64,000 nt of DNA from Chitinophagaceae bacterium (GTDB taxonomy: Bacteria > Bacteroidota > Bacteroidia > Chitinophagales > Chitinophagaceae): assembly GCA_016719015.1 (NCBI GenBank), contig JADKAZ010000004.1, forward strand, positions 62,001 through 126,000, in the 5' to 3' direction. How positions within the stretch are numbered: position 1 is the first letter of the stretch; every line of letters starts with the position of its first letter. Both the position numbers and the translations under genes were made by a program. Positions 43,769-53,640 of this stretch are shown here, piece after piece. Under the pieces are notes generated by a model. That model had not been told where the DNA came from, made no database searches, and worked only from the letters and a program-made list of their open reading frames with translations.

Positions 43769-45682
43769 TTATTGGCTAACGACTTTCATTTGGGTGCGCC
43801 GGTTCAAGGCTCTTCCATCTTCTGTTTTATTATCTGCCAGGGGTTTGGTTTCTCCATAGCCTTTGGCGGTAAGGCGTTGCGGCGAAATATTTTTGCTGAC
43901 TAAATAATTAACTACAGCCTTTGCCCTGTTATTAGAAAGTAAAAGATTGTCTGCCGGTTTGCCCACATTATCTGTGTATCCGCTGATTTCAATTTTTAAA
44001 GACGGGTTGTCGAGGAGCAATTGAATAAGCTTATCAAGCTCTGCCTGTGAAGCTGGCTTCAATTCAAATTTATTAACATCGAAGAAAATATTTTTTAATA
44101 CAATACTTGCATTGGTCTCAATCGGCAGCAGTGCAATGTTTTTTTCATAGATAGAGTCGGGTGAACGGTCAGCCATTAAAAAATTATCGGAAAAAAATAA
44201 ATAGCCTTTACGGTTTACATTGAAAGCATAATCTTTTCCCACTGGTAATGTCAGAAAGTAATTTCCAGTTTCATCCGTCTGAATTTTAGAGATGGTTTTA
44301 TTCGAGGATAAATCAATCAGTTCAACCGAAGAAGATAAGCCAGTGTTGGTTTTTTTGTCAAAGACTTTTCCTTTTACCCATAATGTTTTGTTGGGGCGAA
44401 GATCTTCTCGTAATTCAAAATTATAAATATCATGCCCCCCTTTTGAATCACTTCTGTCGCTGGCATAATAAGCGGTTTTACCATCCGCAGCAATGAAAAG
44501 TGTTCCTTCATCATAGATGGTGTTGATAGGGTAGCCCAGGTTCTTTGGTTTTTCCCAAACACCGTCTATACCTTTTCTGGTTACAAACAAATCATTTCCT
44601 CCATAGCCTGGCCAGCCGTTGGATACAAAATATAATGTTTGATTATCCACATGGATAAAAGGACATTCATCATCACCCGTAGTATTGATGCCGGGACCCA
44701 TATTTTCAGGTTCACTCCACCTGCCGTTTGTTTGCAAATGAGATACATAAATATCTTTACCGCCATAGCCGCCTAATCTCCGGCTGGCAAAGTATAAATC
44801 TTTTTTATCCGGCGACAAACAAGGTTGTGCATCCCACTGATCAGTGTTGATACGGCCACCCAGGTTGGTGGCTTCTCCCCAGCCATTGGGTGTTAAATAA
44901 GAAATATACAAATCATAATTACCAAAGCTATTGTCCCGGTTGTTAGCTGTAAAAACTAACCATTGACCATCCGAAGAAATGTTTTGCGCTGCTTCACTCA
45001 TCGGTGTATTGATATCACCTTCTAGTGGCCTAGCCAAATCCCACTCACCTGCTTTTAATTTGCTATAGTAGAAGTCTTCGTTTACGCCTTTTAATCTTCT
45101 TGTAAAAACCAGTTCTTTTCCATCAATAGTTAGTGAAGGAAAATACTCTGATTCAGCTGTGTTGATATTGCCGCCAATATTGTGCGGCGCAAATACATAA
45201 TTCTTAACTGCATTATTTTTTGCATAGTCTACAGCAAACTCGTAAGACTTTTTTCTTCTTTGGGCTGACTCAAGACTTGTTTGATTCTTCGGTGGTTTTT
45301 TGGTCAGCAATTCATTTAGAGCATCCAGGGCTTTTTCAAATTCACCAACACCTGCCAGTTGAATAGAATAAGCAAGATTATAATCTATAGTATAATTTGA
45401 ATCTATCGCCATCGCCTTTTCATATTGGCTGATGCTGTTAGTATGGTTTTTTAGTTTTCCATAAATTCCTGCAAGGGCCAGGTAAGCTTCTACATAATTC
45501 TTATCTGTTTCAATAGCCTGTTGCAAAAGTCCGGCTGCATTGGTAAGGCTTCCATCATCTATCCGTTCCATTGCCTGGGTAAATAAGGCAACGGCTTTCT
45601 TATTTATTTTTCCCGGGTCGTATTGTGCAAAGGAAAATTGAAGCGTTAAAAATGAAAGGATAAAAAAGACCAGTTTTTTCAT
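43769..45682 (-). CDS. PorE-like OmpA-family protein (TPR, beta-propeller, CarboxypepD_reg, OmpA)
   Basis: 637 residues. Signal peptide (MKKLVFFILSFLTLQFSFA), TPR repeats (about 25-150), WD40-like PD40 repeats (for example LVFTRRLKGVNEDFYYSKL, LYFASRRLGGYGGKDIYVS, LYFVSNGWPGYGGNDLFVT, at 170-410), a carboxypeptidase regulatory-like domain (GKVFDKKTNTGLSSSVELID, about 420-500) and an OmpA peptidoglycan-binding domain (IFFDVNKFELKPAS to GYGETKPLADN). This exact order is that described for PorE, the peptidoglycan-linked T9SS component. Other Bacteroidota OmpA proteins share it, so the assignment is probable, not certain. Confidence 0.88.
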   Translation of the reverse strand: MKKLVFFILSFLTLQFSFAQYDPGKINKKAVALFTQAMERIDDGSLTNAAGLLQQAIETDKNYVEAYLALAGIYGKLKNHTNSISQYEKAMAIDSNYTIDYNLAYSIQLAGVGEFEKALDALNELLTKKPPKNQTSLESAQRRKKSYEFAVDYAKNNAVKNYVFAPHNIGGNINTAESEYFPSLTIDGKELVFTRRLKGVNEDFYYSKLKAGEWDLARPLEGDINTPMSEAAQNISSDGQWLVFTANNRDNSFGNYDLYISYLTPNGWGEATNLGGRINTDQWDAQPCLSPDKKDLYFASRRLGGYGGKDIYVSHLQTNGRWSEPENMGPGINTTGDDECPFIHVDNQTLYFVSNGWPGYGGNDLFVTRKGIDGVWEKPKNLGYPINTIYDEGTLFIAADGKTAYYASDRSDSKGGHDIYNFELREDLRPNKTLWVKGKVFDKKTNTGLSSSVELIDLSSNKTISKIQTDETGNYFLTLPVGKDYAFNVNRKGYLFFSDNFLMADRSPDSIYEKNIALLPIETNASIVLKNIFFDVNKFELKPASQAELDKLIQLLLDNPSLKIEISGYTDNVGKPADNLLLSNNRAKAVVNYLVSKNISPQRLTAKGYGETKPLADNKTEDGRALNRRTQMKVVSQ

Positions 45683-45766
45683 GAAAAGGAAATTGCGTTT
45701 TACTATAACGAAGCTAAATCAAATTTTATTCCGGCAGGAAGAAGAAAATAATACTGACAGGGTTGC

Positions 45767-46387
45767 TTATGGTACATTAATATACTTGTGAATTTGCAGT
45801 GAAAGTTGCCATTGAGGATTGGCTTTAATGTATTCGATCATGAAGGGGGTCATTTGCGCTGCTTTATCCCATTCAGGTTGCAGGTAAAGTTTGCAGGAAG
45901 GAGAAACCAGTGCTGCATATTTTTCTGCCCATTCAAAATCTGATTTATTGAATATGACAACTTTTAATTCATTGGCGAGGTGTAGTATAGGTTCTAACGG
46001 GGCTTTAAATTTCTTGGGAGAAAGGCAGATCCAGTCCCATAAACCACTTAAAGGATGGGCACCTGATGTTTCGATATGCATTTTTATTCCGGCTTCCTGA
46101 AATTCCTCTGTTAGTTCATCCAAATTGTGTAGTAAAGGTTCTCCGCCGGTGATCACTGCAATTTGTGCCGGTGTTTTTTTTACTTCGGATAATAATTCCT
46201 GGATGCTATATGCAGGATGTTTATCAGCGTCCCAACTATCTTTTACATCACACCACACACAACCTACATCACAACCGCCAAGCCGGATAAAATAAGCAGC
46301 TTTACCCTGGTGAAAACCTTCTCCCTGTAAGGTATAAAAATGCTCCATTACGGGAAATGAAATAGCCGATGTTGTTTGTAAACTCAT
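45767..46387 (-). CDS. queE: 7-carboxy-7-deazaguanine synthase
   Basis: 206 residues. The radical SAM cluster is C39-x3-C43-x2-C46 in GGCDVGCVWCDVK, preceded by FYTLQGEGFHQGKAAYFIRL, and ITGGEPLLH is the SAM-binding GGE motif. QueE converts 6-carboxy-tetrahydropterin, the QueD product, to CDG in queuosine/7-deazapurine synthesis. It lies 42 bp downstream of folD on the same strand. One of the PTPS-like proteins at 8.6-9.5 kb is its likely supplier. The Cx3Cx2C spacing is the standard one. Confidence 0.95.
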   Translation of the reverse strand: MSLQTTSAISFPVMEHFYTLQGEGFHQGKAAYFIRLGGCDVGCVWCDVKDSWDADKHPAYSIQELLSEVKKTPAQIAVITGGEPLLHNLDELTEEFQEAGIKMHIETSGAHPLSGLWDWICLSPKKFKAPLEPILHLANELKVVIFNKSDFEWAEKYAALVSPSCKLYLQPEWDKAAQMTPFMIEYIKANPQWQLSLQIHKYINVP

Positions 46388-46429
46388 TTCTTCAGAATCC
46401 TTTTAATCTTACTGATATTCCTGCTTGTA

Positions 46430-47305
46430 TTAATTCTTCATCATGCAGGAACGGTAAGTGTTTTTCATCAGTGCGGCAATCGTCATTGGTCCAACTCCAC
46501 CAGGTACGGGTGTTATCCATGAACATTTCGGTGCTACCGTTTCAAATGCTACATCGCCTTTTAATTTATATCCGCTTTTCCTGGTACTGTCTTCCAGTCT
46601 TGTGATGCCTACATCAATAACAACGGCGCCTTCTTTTACCATGTCTGCGGTAACAAATTCCGGCTTGCCCAATGCTGCTACAATAATATCCGCTTGCAGG
46701 CAAAACTCTTTTATATTTTTTGTTTGTGAATGACAAATGGTAACAGTACAATTGCCGGGATTTGTATTACTGCTTAATAAGACACTCATAGGCCTGCCTA
46801 CAATATTACTACGGCCAACTACTACCGCATGTTTCCCTTTTGTTTCAATTTTGTAATGTTCGAGGAGTAACATAATTCCATGCGGTGTTGCCGGGACAAA
46901 AGTGGGCATCCCCTGCAGCATTTTACCCACATTTACCGGGTGAAATCCATCCACATCTTTATCCGGGTCGATCGCATTGATTACATTTTCATCTGAAATG
47001 TGTTTGGGTAATGGAAGCTGTACGAGTATTCCATCCACATCCGGGTCATTATTTAAATTCTCTACGGCGTCCAGCAATTTCATTTCCGAAATATCAGCAT
47101 CCAATCTTATTAATGTTGATTTAAAACCAACTTCTGCACAGGCTTTCACCTTGGCCGCTACATAGGTTTCACTGGCTCCGTTATTTCCTACTAATATTGC
47201 GGCGAGGTGAGGAATTTTTTTGCCGTCTACATTGAGTTCTGCTACTTCTATTTTTAATTCACTCTGGATTGCCTGTGCGGCTTTTTTTCCATCTAAAATT
47301 TGCAT
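46430..47305 (-). CDS. folD: Methylenetetrahydrofolate dehydrogenase/cyclohydrolase
   Basis: 291 residues. Y48-x3-K52 in ETYVAAKVKA is the catalytic pair; QLPLPKH, DKDVDGFHPVNVGKM, VVVGRSNIVGRPMS and TPVPGGVGPMT are the family signatures. It interconverts 5,10-methylene- and 10-formyl-THF, complementing Fhs at 21.8 kb. A perfect TACCTTTG box ends 4 bp before the ATG, so the transcript may be leaderless. queE follows at 42 bp. Confidence 0.97.
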   Translation of the reverse strand: MQILDGKKAAQAIQSELKIEVAELNVDGKKIPHLAAILVGNNGASETYVAAKVKACAEVGFKSTLIRLDADISEMKLLDAVENLNNDPDVDGILVQLPLPKHISDENVINAIDPDKDVDGFHPVNVGKMLQGMPTFVPATPHGIMLLLEHYKIETKGKHAVVVGRSNIVGRPMSVLLSSNTNPGNCTVTICHSQTKNIKEFCLQADIIVAALGKPEFVTADMVKEGAVVIDVGITRLEDSTRKSGYKLKGDVAFETVAPKCSWITPVPGGVGPMTIAALMKNTYRSCMMKN

Positions 47306-47309
47306 GGCG

Positions 47310-47317
47310 CAAAGGTA
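47310..47317 (-). promoter_or_regulatory. -7 box of folD directly before the start codon
   Basis: Minus strand TACCTTTG is followed by CGCC and the ATG; an exact match to TAnnTTTG. Confidence 0.55.
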
Positions 47318-47407
47318 TGATTTGTCTGACGGTCTCCGTATCAGAAGAAGGAATCTTTATTTTTTTTCCAAACAGTATCCTTGTAACTTTCTGACAAATT
47401 ATACTGC

Positions 47408-48232
47408 TTGTTTAGAAAAATTATTTTGCTTGCTGCTTTATTGTTCTGCAACTACTTTATGCAGGCACAAACACTCCGCCGGCCACTGGCAGCCAGTTAT
47501 ACAGGTTTTGGTGCTTATAGTTTACATCATGTGGATGTATTTTCTTTTATGGCCAACCAGGCTTCGCTGGCACAATTAAAAAATGCTACAGCAGGTATTT
47601 ATGGCGAAAGAAGATTTTTGCTGAGTGAATTAAATAATTATACTGCTGCCATTGGATTGCCAACCAGTTCGGGCAATTTTGGGTTGAAAGCCAATTATGC
47701 CGGATTTACTGAGTATAATGAAACACAACTTGGCCTTGCCTATGCCAGGAGGCTGGGTAGTAAAATTGATGTGGGTCTTCAACTTAATTATAACGGCATC
47801 CGGATTAATAGCTATGGAAATGCTTCCGCTGTCAGTTTTGAATTGGGCACCGTGCTGCATATAACCGAAAAACTTCATGCCGGCGTTCATATTAATAATC
47901 CGGTGGGAGGCAAATTTGGCAAAGACCAGCAAGAAAAATTATCATCTGTATATGGTTTCGGAATAGGTTATGATGCATCCGAAAAATTTTTGGTAAGTGC
48001 GGAGATTGAAAAGGAAGAAGACCAACCGGTAAATGTGAATGCAGGATTTCAATACAAGTTTATTCCGCAATTACTGGTAAGAGCCGGTATGTCGTCTGCC
48101 ACCTCTTCTGCATGGGTAGGTTTGGGGTTAACAGTAAAAACATTTCGGTTGGATATTACAACCAGTTATCATCCGCAATTAGGCGTTACGCCAGGTGTAT
48201 TGATACTGTTCAATTTTAAAGCAGCCAATTGA
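47408..48232 (+). CDS. Outer-membrane beta-barrel protein of unknown function
   Basis: 274 residues. The TTG start at 47408 is chosen because it gives a complete signal peptide (MFRKIILLAALLFCNYFMQA); the next ATG (47459) would cut it. Successive amphipathic strands such as VGLQLNYNGIRINSYG, LHAGVHINNPVGGKFG and FVLS/FLVSAEIEKEEDQ suggest a 12- to 14-strand barrel resembling the PorV/FadL-like families of Bacteroidota, but I cannot assign one. It overlaps the next gene by 4 bp (ATGA), so the two are translationally coupled. Confidence 0.75.
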   Translation: MFRKIILLAALLFCNYFMQAQTLRRPLAASYTGFGAYSLHHVDVFSFMANQASLAQLKNATAGIYGERRFLLSELNNYTAAIGLPTSSGNFGLKANYAGFTEYNETQLGLAYARRLGSKIDVGLQLNYNGIRINSYGNASAVSFELGTVLHITEKLHAGVHINNPVGGKFGKDQQEKLSSVYGFGIGYDASEKFLVSAEIEKEEDQPVNVNAGFQYKFIPQLLVRAGMSSATSSAWVGLGLTVKTFRLDITTSYHPQLGVTPGVLILFNFKAAN

Positions 48233-50277
48233 AAAGATGGATGACGATATTATTGATAATATGTACTACTCACTATGCTACTAACATTTTTTCACAAGAA
48301 ATACCAGTGAGTACAGAGCAACAACTGGAGAACCTGACGGATGCAGACCAGGGAGAAACAGAAGATGATACTTATTTACAGGAGCTGGAGCAGTTCAGGC
48401 GAAACCCGATCAATTTGAACAACGCTGATGCAGATGAATTAAAGCAATTAAGAATAATAAATGATTTACAGATTGCTAATCTTATTTCTTACCGGAATTT
48501 ATTTGGTAAGCTTATCAGTGTGTATGAATTACAGGCAATACCGTCCTGGGATGTAAGTACTATCCGTAAAATTCTGCCTTTTATTACAACGGCTGCACCA
48601 GTTTCGTTAGCAAAGGAAGCAGGTCAGCGATTTAGCGAAGGCGATCATAGTTTATTGTTGCGGGTATCACAGGTACTGGAGAAGGCCAGTGGCTTCGACA
48701 AATCAACATCGGGAACAAAATATCTTGGCAGCCCGCAAAGAATTTTTTTTCGTTACCGGTATACGTATAAAAATTTATTACAGTATGGCCTGGTGGGAGA
48801 TAAGGATGCAGGTGAACAATTCCTGAAAGGCGCCCAGAAAAAAGGATTTGATTTTTATTCTTTTCATTTGTTCGCAAGAAAGATTGGTATTATACAATCA
48901 CTGGCATTGGGAGATTTTTCAGTAAACATGGGGCAGGGTTTAATTCAATGGCAGGGGCTGGCTTTTAAAAAAAGTGTGGATGTAATGGGAGTAAAGCGGC
49001 AGTCGGCAACACTTCGTCCGTATAGTTCAGCCGGAGAATTTTATTTTCATCGGGGAGCTGGTATTACAATTAAGAAAGGAAGGTTTGAGTCAACTGCGTT
49101 TGTATCATTTCGCAGATTGGGTGGAAATTTTGTTGCTGATACGGTAAACAATGAAGATTTTGTTTCTTCTTTTCTTACATCTGGCTATCATAGAACAAAT
49201 AGTGAAGTAGAAGACAGGAACAATCTGACACAAACAGCTTTGGGCGGAAATATTTTATACAGGGGGAATAAATGGCAGGTGGGTGTAAACGGAATTCATT
49301 ATCGGTTTTCTCTACCAATCATAAAAAGAGATGAGCCGTATAATTTGTATGCCATCAGCGGAAGGCAATGGTATAACCTGAGTATTGATTACAGCTATAC
49401 TTATAAGAACCTCCATTTTTTTGGTGAAGCTGCAGCAGATAAAAATTTCAATATAGCTTTTATTAATGGATTATTATTAAGTGTGGACCCGAGAGTAGAT
49501 GTTTCTTTTGTACAGCGTACAATCAGCAAAGGCTACCAGGCTATAAATGGTAATGCTTTTACAGAAAGTACTTATCCTACTAATGAAACAGGGTTTTATG
49601 TTGGTATAGCCATTCGTCCGGCAATAGGCTGGCGATTTGATTTGTATGGAGACATATATAAATTTCCCTGGCTGAAATACCTGGTCGATGCGCCAAGCCA
49701 CGGAAAAGATTACCTGGCCCAGCTAACTTATACACCCAACAGACAAGTAGAGTTATATACCCGCTTCAGAACAGAGACAAAGCAATCCAATCAGCCGGAT
49801 AATGTTAGCGTTACCAATTTTCTGGCTACTATCCCCAAAAAAAGCTGGAGGACACAAATCAGCTACAAACTCAACACTTCTTTTTCAGTCAGGAACAGGA
49901 TAGAGCTCTTGTGGTATGATAATAAAGGAGTAAACAAGGAAAACGGGTTTCTGTCTTTCTTTGATTTTATCTACAAGCCCATGATGAAACCCATATCAGG
50001 GGTGCTCAGACTGCAATATTTTGAGACAGATGGTTATAATTCAAGGATATACGCCTACGAGAATGATGTTTTATATAGCTATTCCATTCCCGCCTTCTCC
50101 GATAAAGGGTTCCGGTATTATCTCACTTTAAATTATGATTTAACCAAAAAGCTGTCTTTCTGGTTACGTTGGGCACAAACTATCTACAAAAACAGGAATA
50201 CGGTTGGTTCAGGCCTCGACGAAATTCAAGGCAGCCGGAGAACAGAAGTAAAATTGCAAGCCAGGTTGATTTTATAA
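48229..50277 (+). CDS. ComEA-type helix-hairpin-helix protein with predicted outer-membrane barrel
   Basis: 682 residues. After a signal peptide, a ComEA-like helix-hairpin-helix region runs at about 55-120 (PINLNNADADELKQLRIIND and GKLISVYELQAIPSWD). The remaining 550 residues are rich in amphipathic strands with aromatic ends (SLDYSYTYKNLHFFGEA-like, QLTYTPNRQVELYTRFR, LNYDLTKKLSFWLRWAQTIY) and end as a barrel. Bacteroidota encode many such secreted HhH proteins; a role in DNA contact or uptake is possible, with DprA nearby at 42.6 kb, but unproven. Confidence 0.78.
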   Translation: MKRWMTILLIICTTHYATNIFSQEIPVSTEQQLENLTDADQGETEDDTYLQELEQFRRNPINLNNADADELKQLRIINDLQIANLISYRNLFGKLISVYELQAIPSWDVSTIRKILPFITTAAPVSLAKEAGQRFSEGDHSLLLRVSQVLEKASGFDKSTSGTKYLGSPQRIFFRYRYTYKNLLQYGLVGDKDAGEQFLKGAQKKGFDFYSFHLFARKIGIIQSLALGDFSVNMGQGLIQWQGLAFKKSVDVMGVKRQSATLRPYSSAGEFYFHRGAGITIKKGRFESTAFVSFRRLGGNFVADTVNNEDFVSSFLTSGYHRTNSEVEDRNNLTQTALGGNILYRGNKWQVGVNGIHYRFSLPIIKRDEPYNLYAISGRQWYNLSIDYSYTYKNLHFFGEAAADKNFNIAFINGLLLSVDPRVDVSFVQRTISKGYQAINGNAFTESTYPTNETGFYVGIAIRPAIGWRFDLYGDIYKFPWLKYLVDAPSHGKDYLAQLTYTPNRQVELYTRFRTETKQSNQPDNVSVTNFLATIPKKSWRTQISYKLNTSFSVRNRIELLWYDNKGVNKENGFLSFFDFIYKPMMKPISGVLRLQYFETDGYNSRIYAYENDVLYSYSIPAFSDKGFRYYLTLNYDLTKKLSFWLRWAQTIYKNRNTVGSGLDEIQGSRRTEVKLQARLIL

Positions 50278-50464
50278 TCAACATTTTGAAATTCAAGAGA
50301 GATTTTAATTTTTTTGACCCCGATTTAAGTAATTGTTAAAAAAAAAATTACCTTGCGGCAGCAATTTTAAAGGCATTCATGTCTTTGAATAGTATCCTTA
50401 CCACTGAAAATTGACGGTTTCCCTTGATAATCAAAGCTTTTAAATTTTAAAAATTAACGTTAAC

Positions 50465-53400
50465 ATGAGAAAAATCGCATCACTGTTTACGATGTTAATG
50501 CTGTTTGCTGCATTAGCATTTGGTCAAAACCGGACGATTACCGGTACGGTGACCAACGAAAAGGGCGAACCAGTGCCCAATGCATCTGTAACTATTAAAG
50601 GTAGTCGTACAGGTGTATCGGCCGATAACAACGGCCAGTTCCGCATTTTGGCTAAAACTGGAGATATTCTTGTAGCATCGAGCTCAGGTATGGAATCTTC
50701 AGAAGCAACCGTTGGTGCCGGAAGTACAATTAATTTCTCTGTAAAGACGATCATTATCGCCGGTACAGAGGTAGTTGTAACTGCTCTCGGTCAAAGTCGT
50801 CAGCCAAAAGAATTGGGTTATTCTGTGTCTAAAGTAAAGGCAGCAGAACTGACCCAGGCTAAATCAGTAAACCTTCAAAATGGTTTAACTGGTAAGGTAT
50901 CTGGTTTGAACGTTCAGACAGTTAACAATGGCGTATTTGCTGATACCCGTATTACACTTCGTGGTATCCGTTCATTGACTGGTAACAACCAGCCGATGTT
51001 GATTTTAGATGGTGTGCCCATCGCCTTGTCTTACCTGAGTTCTATCAACCCTAACGACATTACGGATGTAACTATCCTTAAGTCTGCTTCTGCTACTGCT
51101 ATTTATGGCCCTGATGGAGCAAACGGTGCGTTGGTAATTACTACTAAAAGAGGTAGCCGCACAAGACCACAGGTTAGCGTATCACACACTGTACAGGTAG
51201 AAAAAGTTTCTTATATGCCTGAGTTCCAAACTCAATTTGGATCGGGTTCATCAGTAGATGCATTTGGATATGGTGTTTATGACCCAATCGAGAACCAGTG
51301 CTATGGAGATGAGTTTGATGGTTCACTTCGTCAAATTGGTCGTGATGGTCCTGGAGGTGAACAATACCTCACAGAATACATTGCCCGTCCAAAAGAAAAA
51401 TTAAAATTCTGGAATACTGGTATCACTAACCAGACTGACGTTTCTTTCTCTACAGGTGATTTTTACCTGAGTGCACAGAATGTTTTGATTCAGGGTATCA
51501 TGCCAAAAGATGTAAACCGCAGGGTTTCTGTTCGTATGGCTGCTAATAAAGAATATGGTACTAAGTTCAAAGCATCTTACAGTGTTAACTATACAAAAGG
51601 TAATTATGATGTTACTGCCGGTTCCAGCTTTGGTAATGGCCGTGACTATACTGTTTACTGGAACCTGATCAACACACCGATGCAGATTCCTCTTACCCGT
51701 TTCAAAGATTGGCGTGGTGAAACAGGAAGTGATGGTAACATCAACTGGGCTAATCCTAATTATTTTTTCAATGACTATTATTCTAACCCTTATTTCATGA
51801 TTGATAACTTCAGGGCTAAAGGAAGAACTGAAGATGTATTCGGAAATGTGGAGTTAAATTTTAAAGCTAACAGCTGGCTGAGCTTTACGTACAGGTTGGG
51901 TGCTACTATTTCAAGCACTAACCAAAAAGCTACTGCTGGTGCTTATACCTATAATGCTTTTTCAAAAGCCAACAAAGCGATTGCTTCTTCTGGCGATATC
52001 GTTGCACAGGTTCAGGATTTGGGCTTTAATTCAAGCCGTATCAATTCTGAGTTTTTTGCTACTACCCGTAATACTTTCGGTAAATTTAAAGTGGAGTCTT
52101 TACTTGGTCAATCTTTCCGTGAAGACAACAGCCGCCAGATTAACGTAGGTAGCAATAACCTTGCTTTCCCAGAATTATTTAATATCATCGGTCGTAAAGG
52201 TGATTTGACTTCAAATCTTACCGGTGAGAATACAACCAAGTCAAGACTTGGCCGTTTCTTCGGTAAAGTATCAGTAGGCTTTAATAACTGGGCTTTCCTG
52301 GAAGTAACAGGAAGCTATGATATCAACAGCCGTTTATTTAGCCCGTACGATCCAAATGGATTTAAGAATGCTAAATTCTTTTATCCAGGAACAAGCTTAT
52401 CCTTATTGTTAAGTGAAGCTATCCCGGCTATTAAGAACAGCAAAGTTGTTTCTTACCTGAAATTACGTGGAGCTATTTCTAAAACAGGTAATGTAAACCT
52501 TGGTGCACAATCTCTGGAAAACACTTATGGATTAGGTGGTGGTTTCCCGTATGGTACATTGGTGGGTTACACTTCTGGCAACACACTTCGTTTGCCAAGC
52601 TACACTCCTGAGTTTGTAAAGAATAAGGAAGTTGGTTTTGAATTAGGTTTATTAAAGAACCGTATCAATATTGAAGCTACTGCATATACACAGGACAACA
52701 CTGACCAGATTGTACAGGTACAGTATTCCGGTGCTACTGGTTTCACAAGTGCTTTGTTGAACGCTGCGTCATTCACCAATAAAGGTTTAGAGTTTGACCT
52801 CAGACTTACTCCATTGGTTAAAATCCGCAATGTTTCAATAGACTTTAAAGCGAACTACACTTACCAGACTAATGAAGTAACTAAGATTATTGAAGGTGTT
52901 GACCAGTTAGGTATTGGTAACGGCAACTATGTAATAGTTGGCAAACCAGCTTATACTTTCCAGTTGACTGATTATGTAAGAGATGATCAGGGTCGTGTAG
53001 TTGTAAGCCAAACAAGTGGTTTACCAACTGTTGATCCAACCATTAAGCCTTTCGGTCATACACAGCCTAACCATTTGCTTGGTTTGAACCTGAGTGTTAC
53101 CTGGAAAGACCTTACATTCAGTGCTGTAGCTGATTATCGTGGCGGCGCACAGATTTATACCGGTAACCTCGGTAACGGTATGGACTTTTCTGGTGTTTCT
53201 AAGAGAAGTGCACAGAACAGCCGTCAACCATTTATTTTCCCTAATTCTTCTTATTTCGACGGAACTAAATATGTTGAGAATACTGATATCTATACAATCA
53301 GCGGTGGCTACAATTTCTGGTCACAGGCTGTAAACACTGCAGCTAATTCCAACTATATAGTTAGTGCTGATTTCTGGAAAATCAGGGAAGTAAGTCTGAG

Positions 53401-53620
53401 CTATAATATCCCAGCGAAAGTTTTTGGCTTTACCAAGAATGCAATCAAAGGAGCTACATTCACAGTGAGTGGAAGAAACCTGTTTATGTTCTTGCCTAAA
53501 ACTAACGAGTGGACTGACCCAGAGTTTTCAAACACAACCGGCAATGCGCAGGGTGTTAGTGGTCTGGATAATACACCACCTACAAGAATATTTGGTGCCA
53601 GCTTAAACATCCAGCTATAA
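50465..53620 (+). CDS. SusC/RagA-family TonB-linked outer-membrane protein
   Basis: 1051 residues. Signal peptide (MRKIASLFTMLMLFAALAFG), CarboxypepD_reg-like domain (TVTNEKGEPVPNASVTIKG), plug domain with RGIRSLTGNNQPMLILDGVPI and LKSASATAIYGPDGANGALVITTKRG, then a 22-strand barrel ending FGASLNIQL. It imports glycans or peptides with its SusD partner, encoded 20 bp downstream, and energy from TonB. The substrate cannot be predicted. No sigma/anti-sigma pair is adjacent. A TACCTTGC box near 50350 may be its promoter. Confidence 0.95.
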   Translation: MRKIASLFTMLMLFAALAFGQNRTITGTVTNEKGEPVPNASVTIKGSRTGVSADNNGQFRILAKTGDILVASSSGMESSEATVGAGSTINFSVKTIIIAGTEVVVTALGQSRQPKELGYSVSKVKAAELTQAKSVNLQNGLTGKVSGLNVQTVNNGVFADTRITLRGIRSLTGNNQPMLILDGVPIALSYLSSINPNDITDVTILKSASATAIYGPDGANGALVITTKRGSRTRPQVSVSHTVQVEKVSYMPEFQTQFGSGSSVDAFGYGVYDPIENQCYGDEFDGSLRQIGRDGPGGEQYLTEYIARPKEKLKFWNTGITNQTDVSFSTGDFYLSAQNVLIQGIMPKDVNRRVSVRMAANKEYGTKFKASYSVNYTKGNYDVTAGSSFGNGRDYTVYWNLINTPMQIPLTRFKDWRGETGSDGNINWANPNYFFNDYYSNPYFMIDNFRAKGRTEDVFGNVELNFKANSWLSFTYRLGATISSTNQKATAGAYTYNAFSKANKAIASSGDIVAQVQDLGFNSSRINSEFFATTRNTFGKFKVESLLGQSFREDNSRQINVGSNNLAFPELFNIIGRKGDLTSNLTGENTTKSRLGRFFGKVSVGFNNWAFLEVTGSYDINSRLFSPYDPNGFKNAKFFYPGTSLSLLLSEAIPAIKNSKVVSYLKLRGAISKTGNVNLGAQSLENTYGLGGGFPYGTLVGYTSGNTLRLPSYTPEFVKNKEVGFELGLLKNRINIEATAYTQDNTDQIVQVQYSGATGFTSALLNAASFTNKGLEFDLRLTPLVKIRNVSIDFKANYTYQTNEVTKIIEGVDQLGIGNGNYVIVGKPAYTFQLTDYVRDDQGRVVVSQTSGLPTVDPTIKPFGHTQPNHLLGLNLSVTWKDLTFSAVADYRGGAQIYTGNLGNGMDFSGVSKRSAQNSRQPFIFPNSSYFDGTKYVENTDIYTISGGYNFWSQAVNTAANSNYIVSADFWKIREVSLSYNIPAKVFGFTKNAIKGATFTVSGRNLFMFLPKTNEWTDPEFSNTTGNAQGVSGLDNTPPTRIFGASLNIQL

Positions 53621-53640
53621 ACTACTAAATCATTAGAGAT

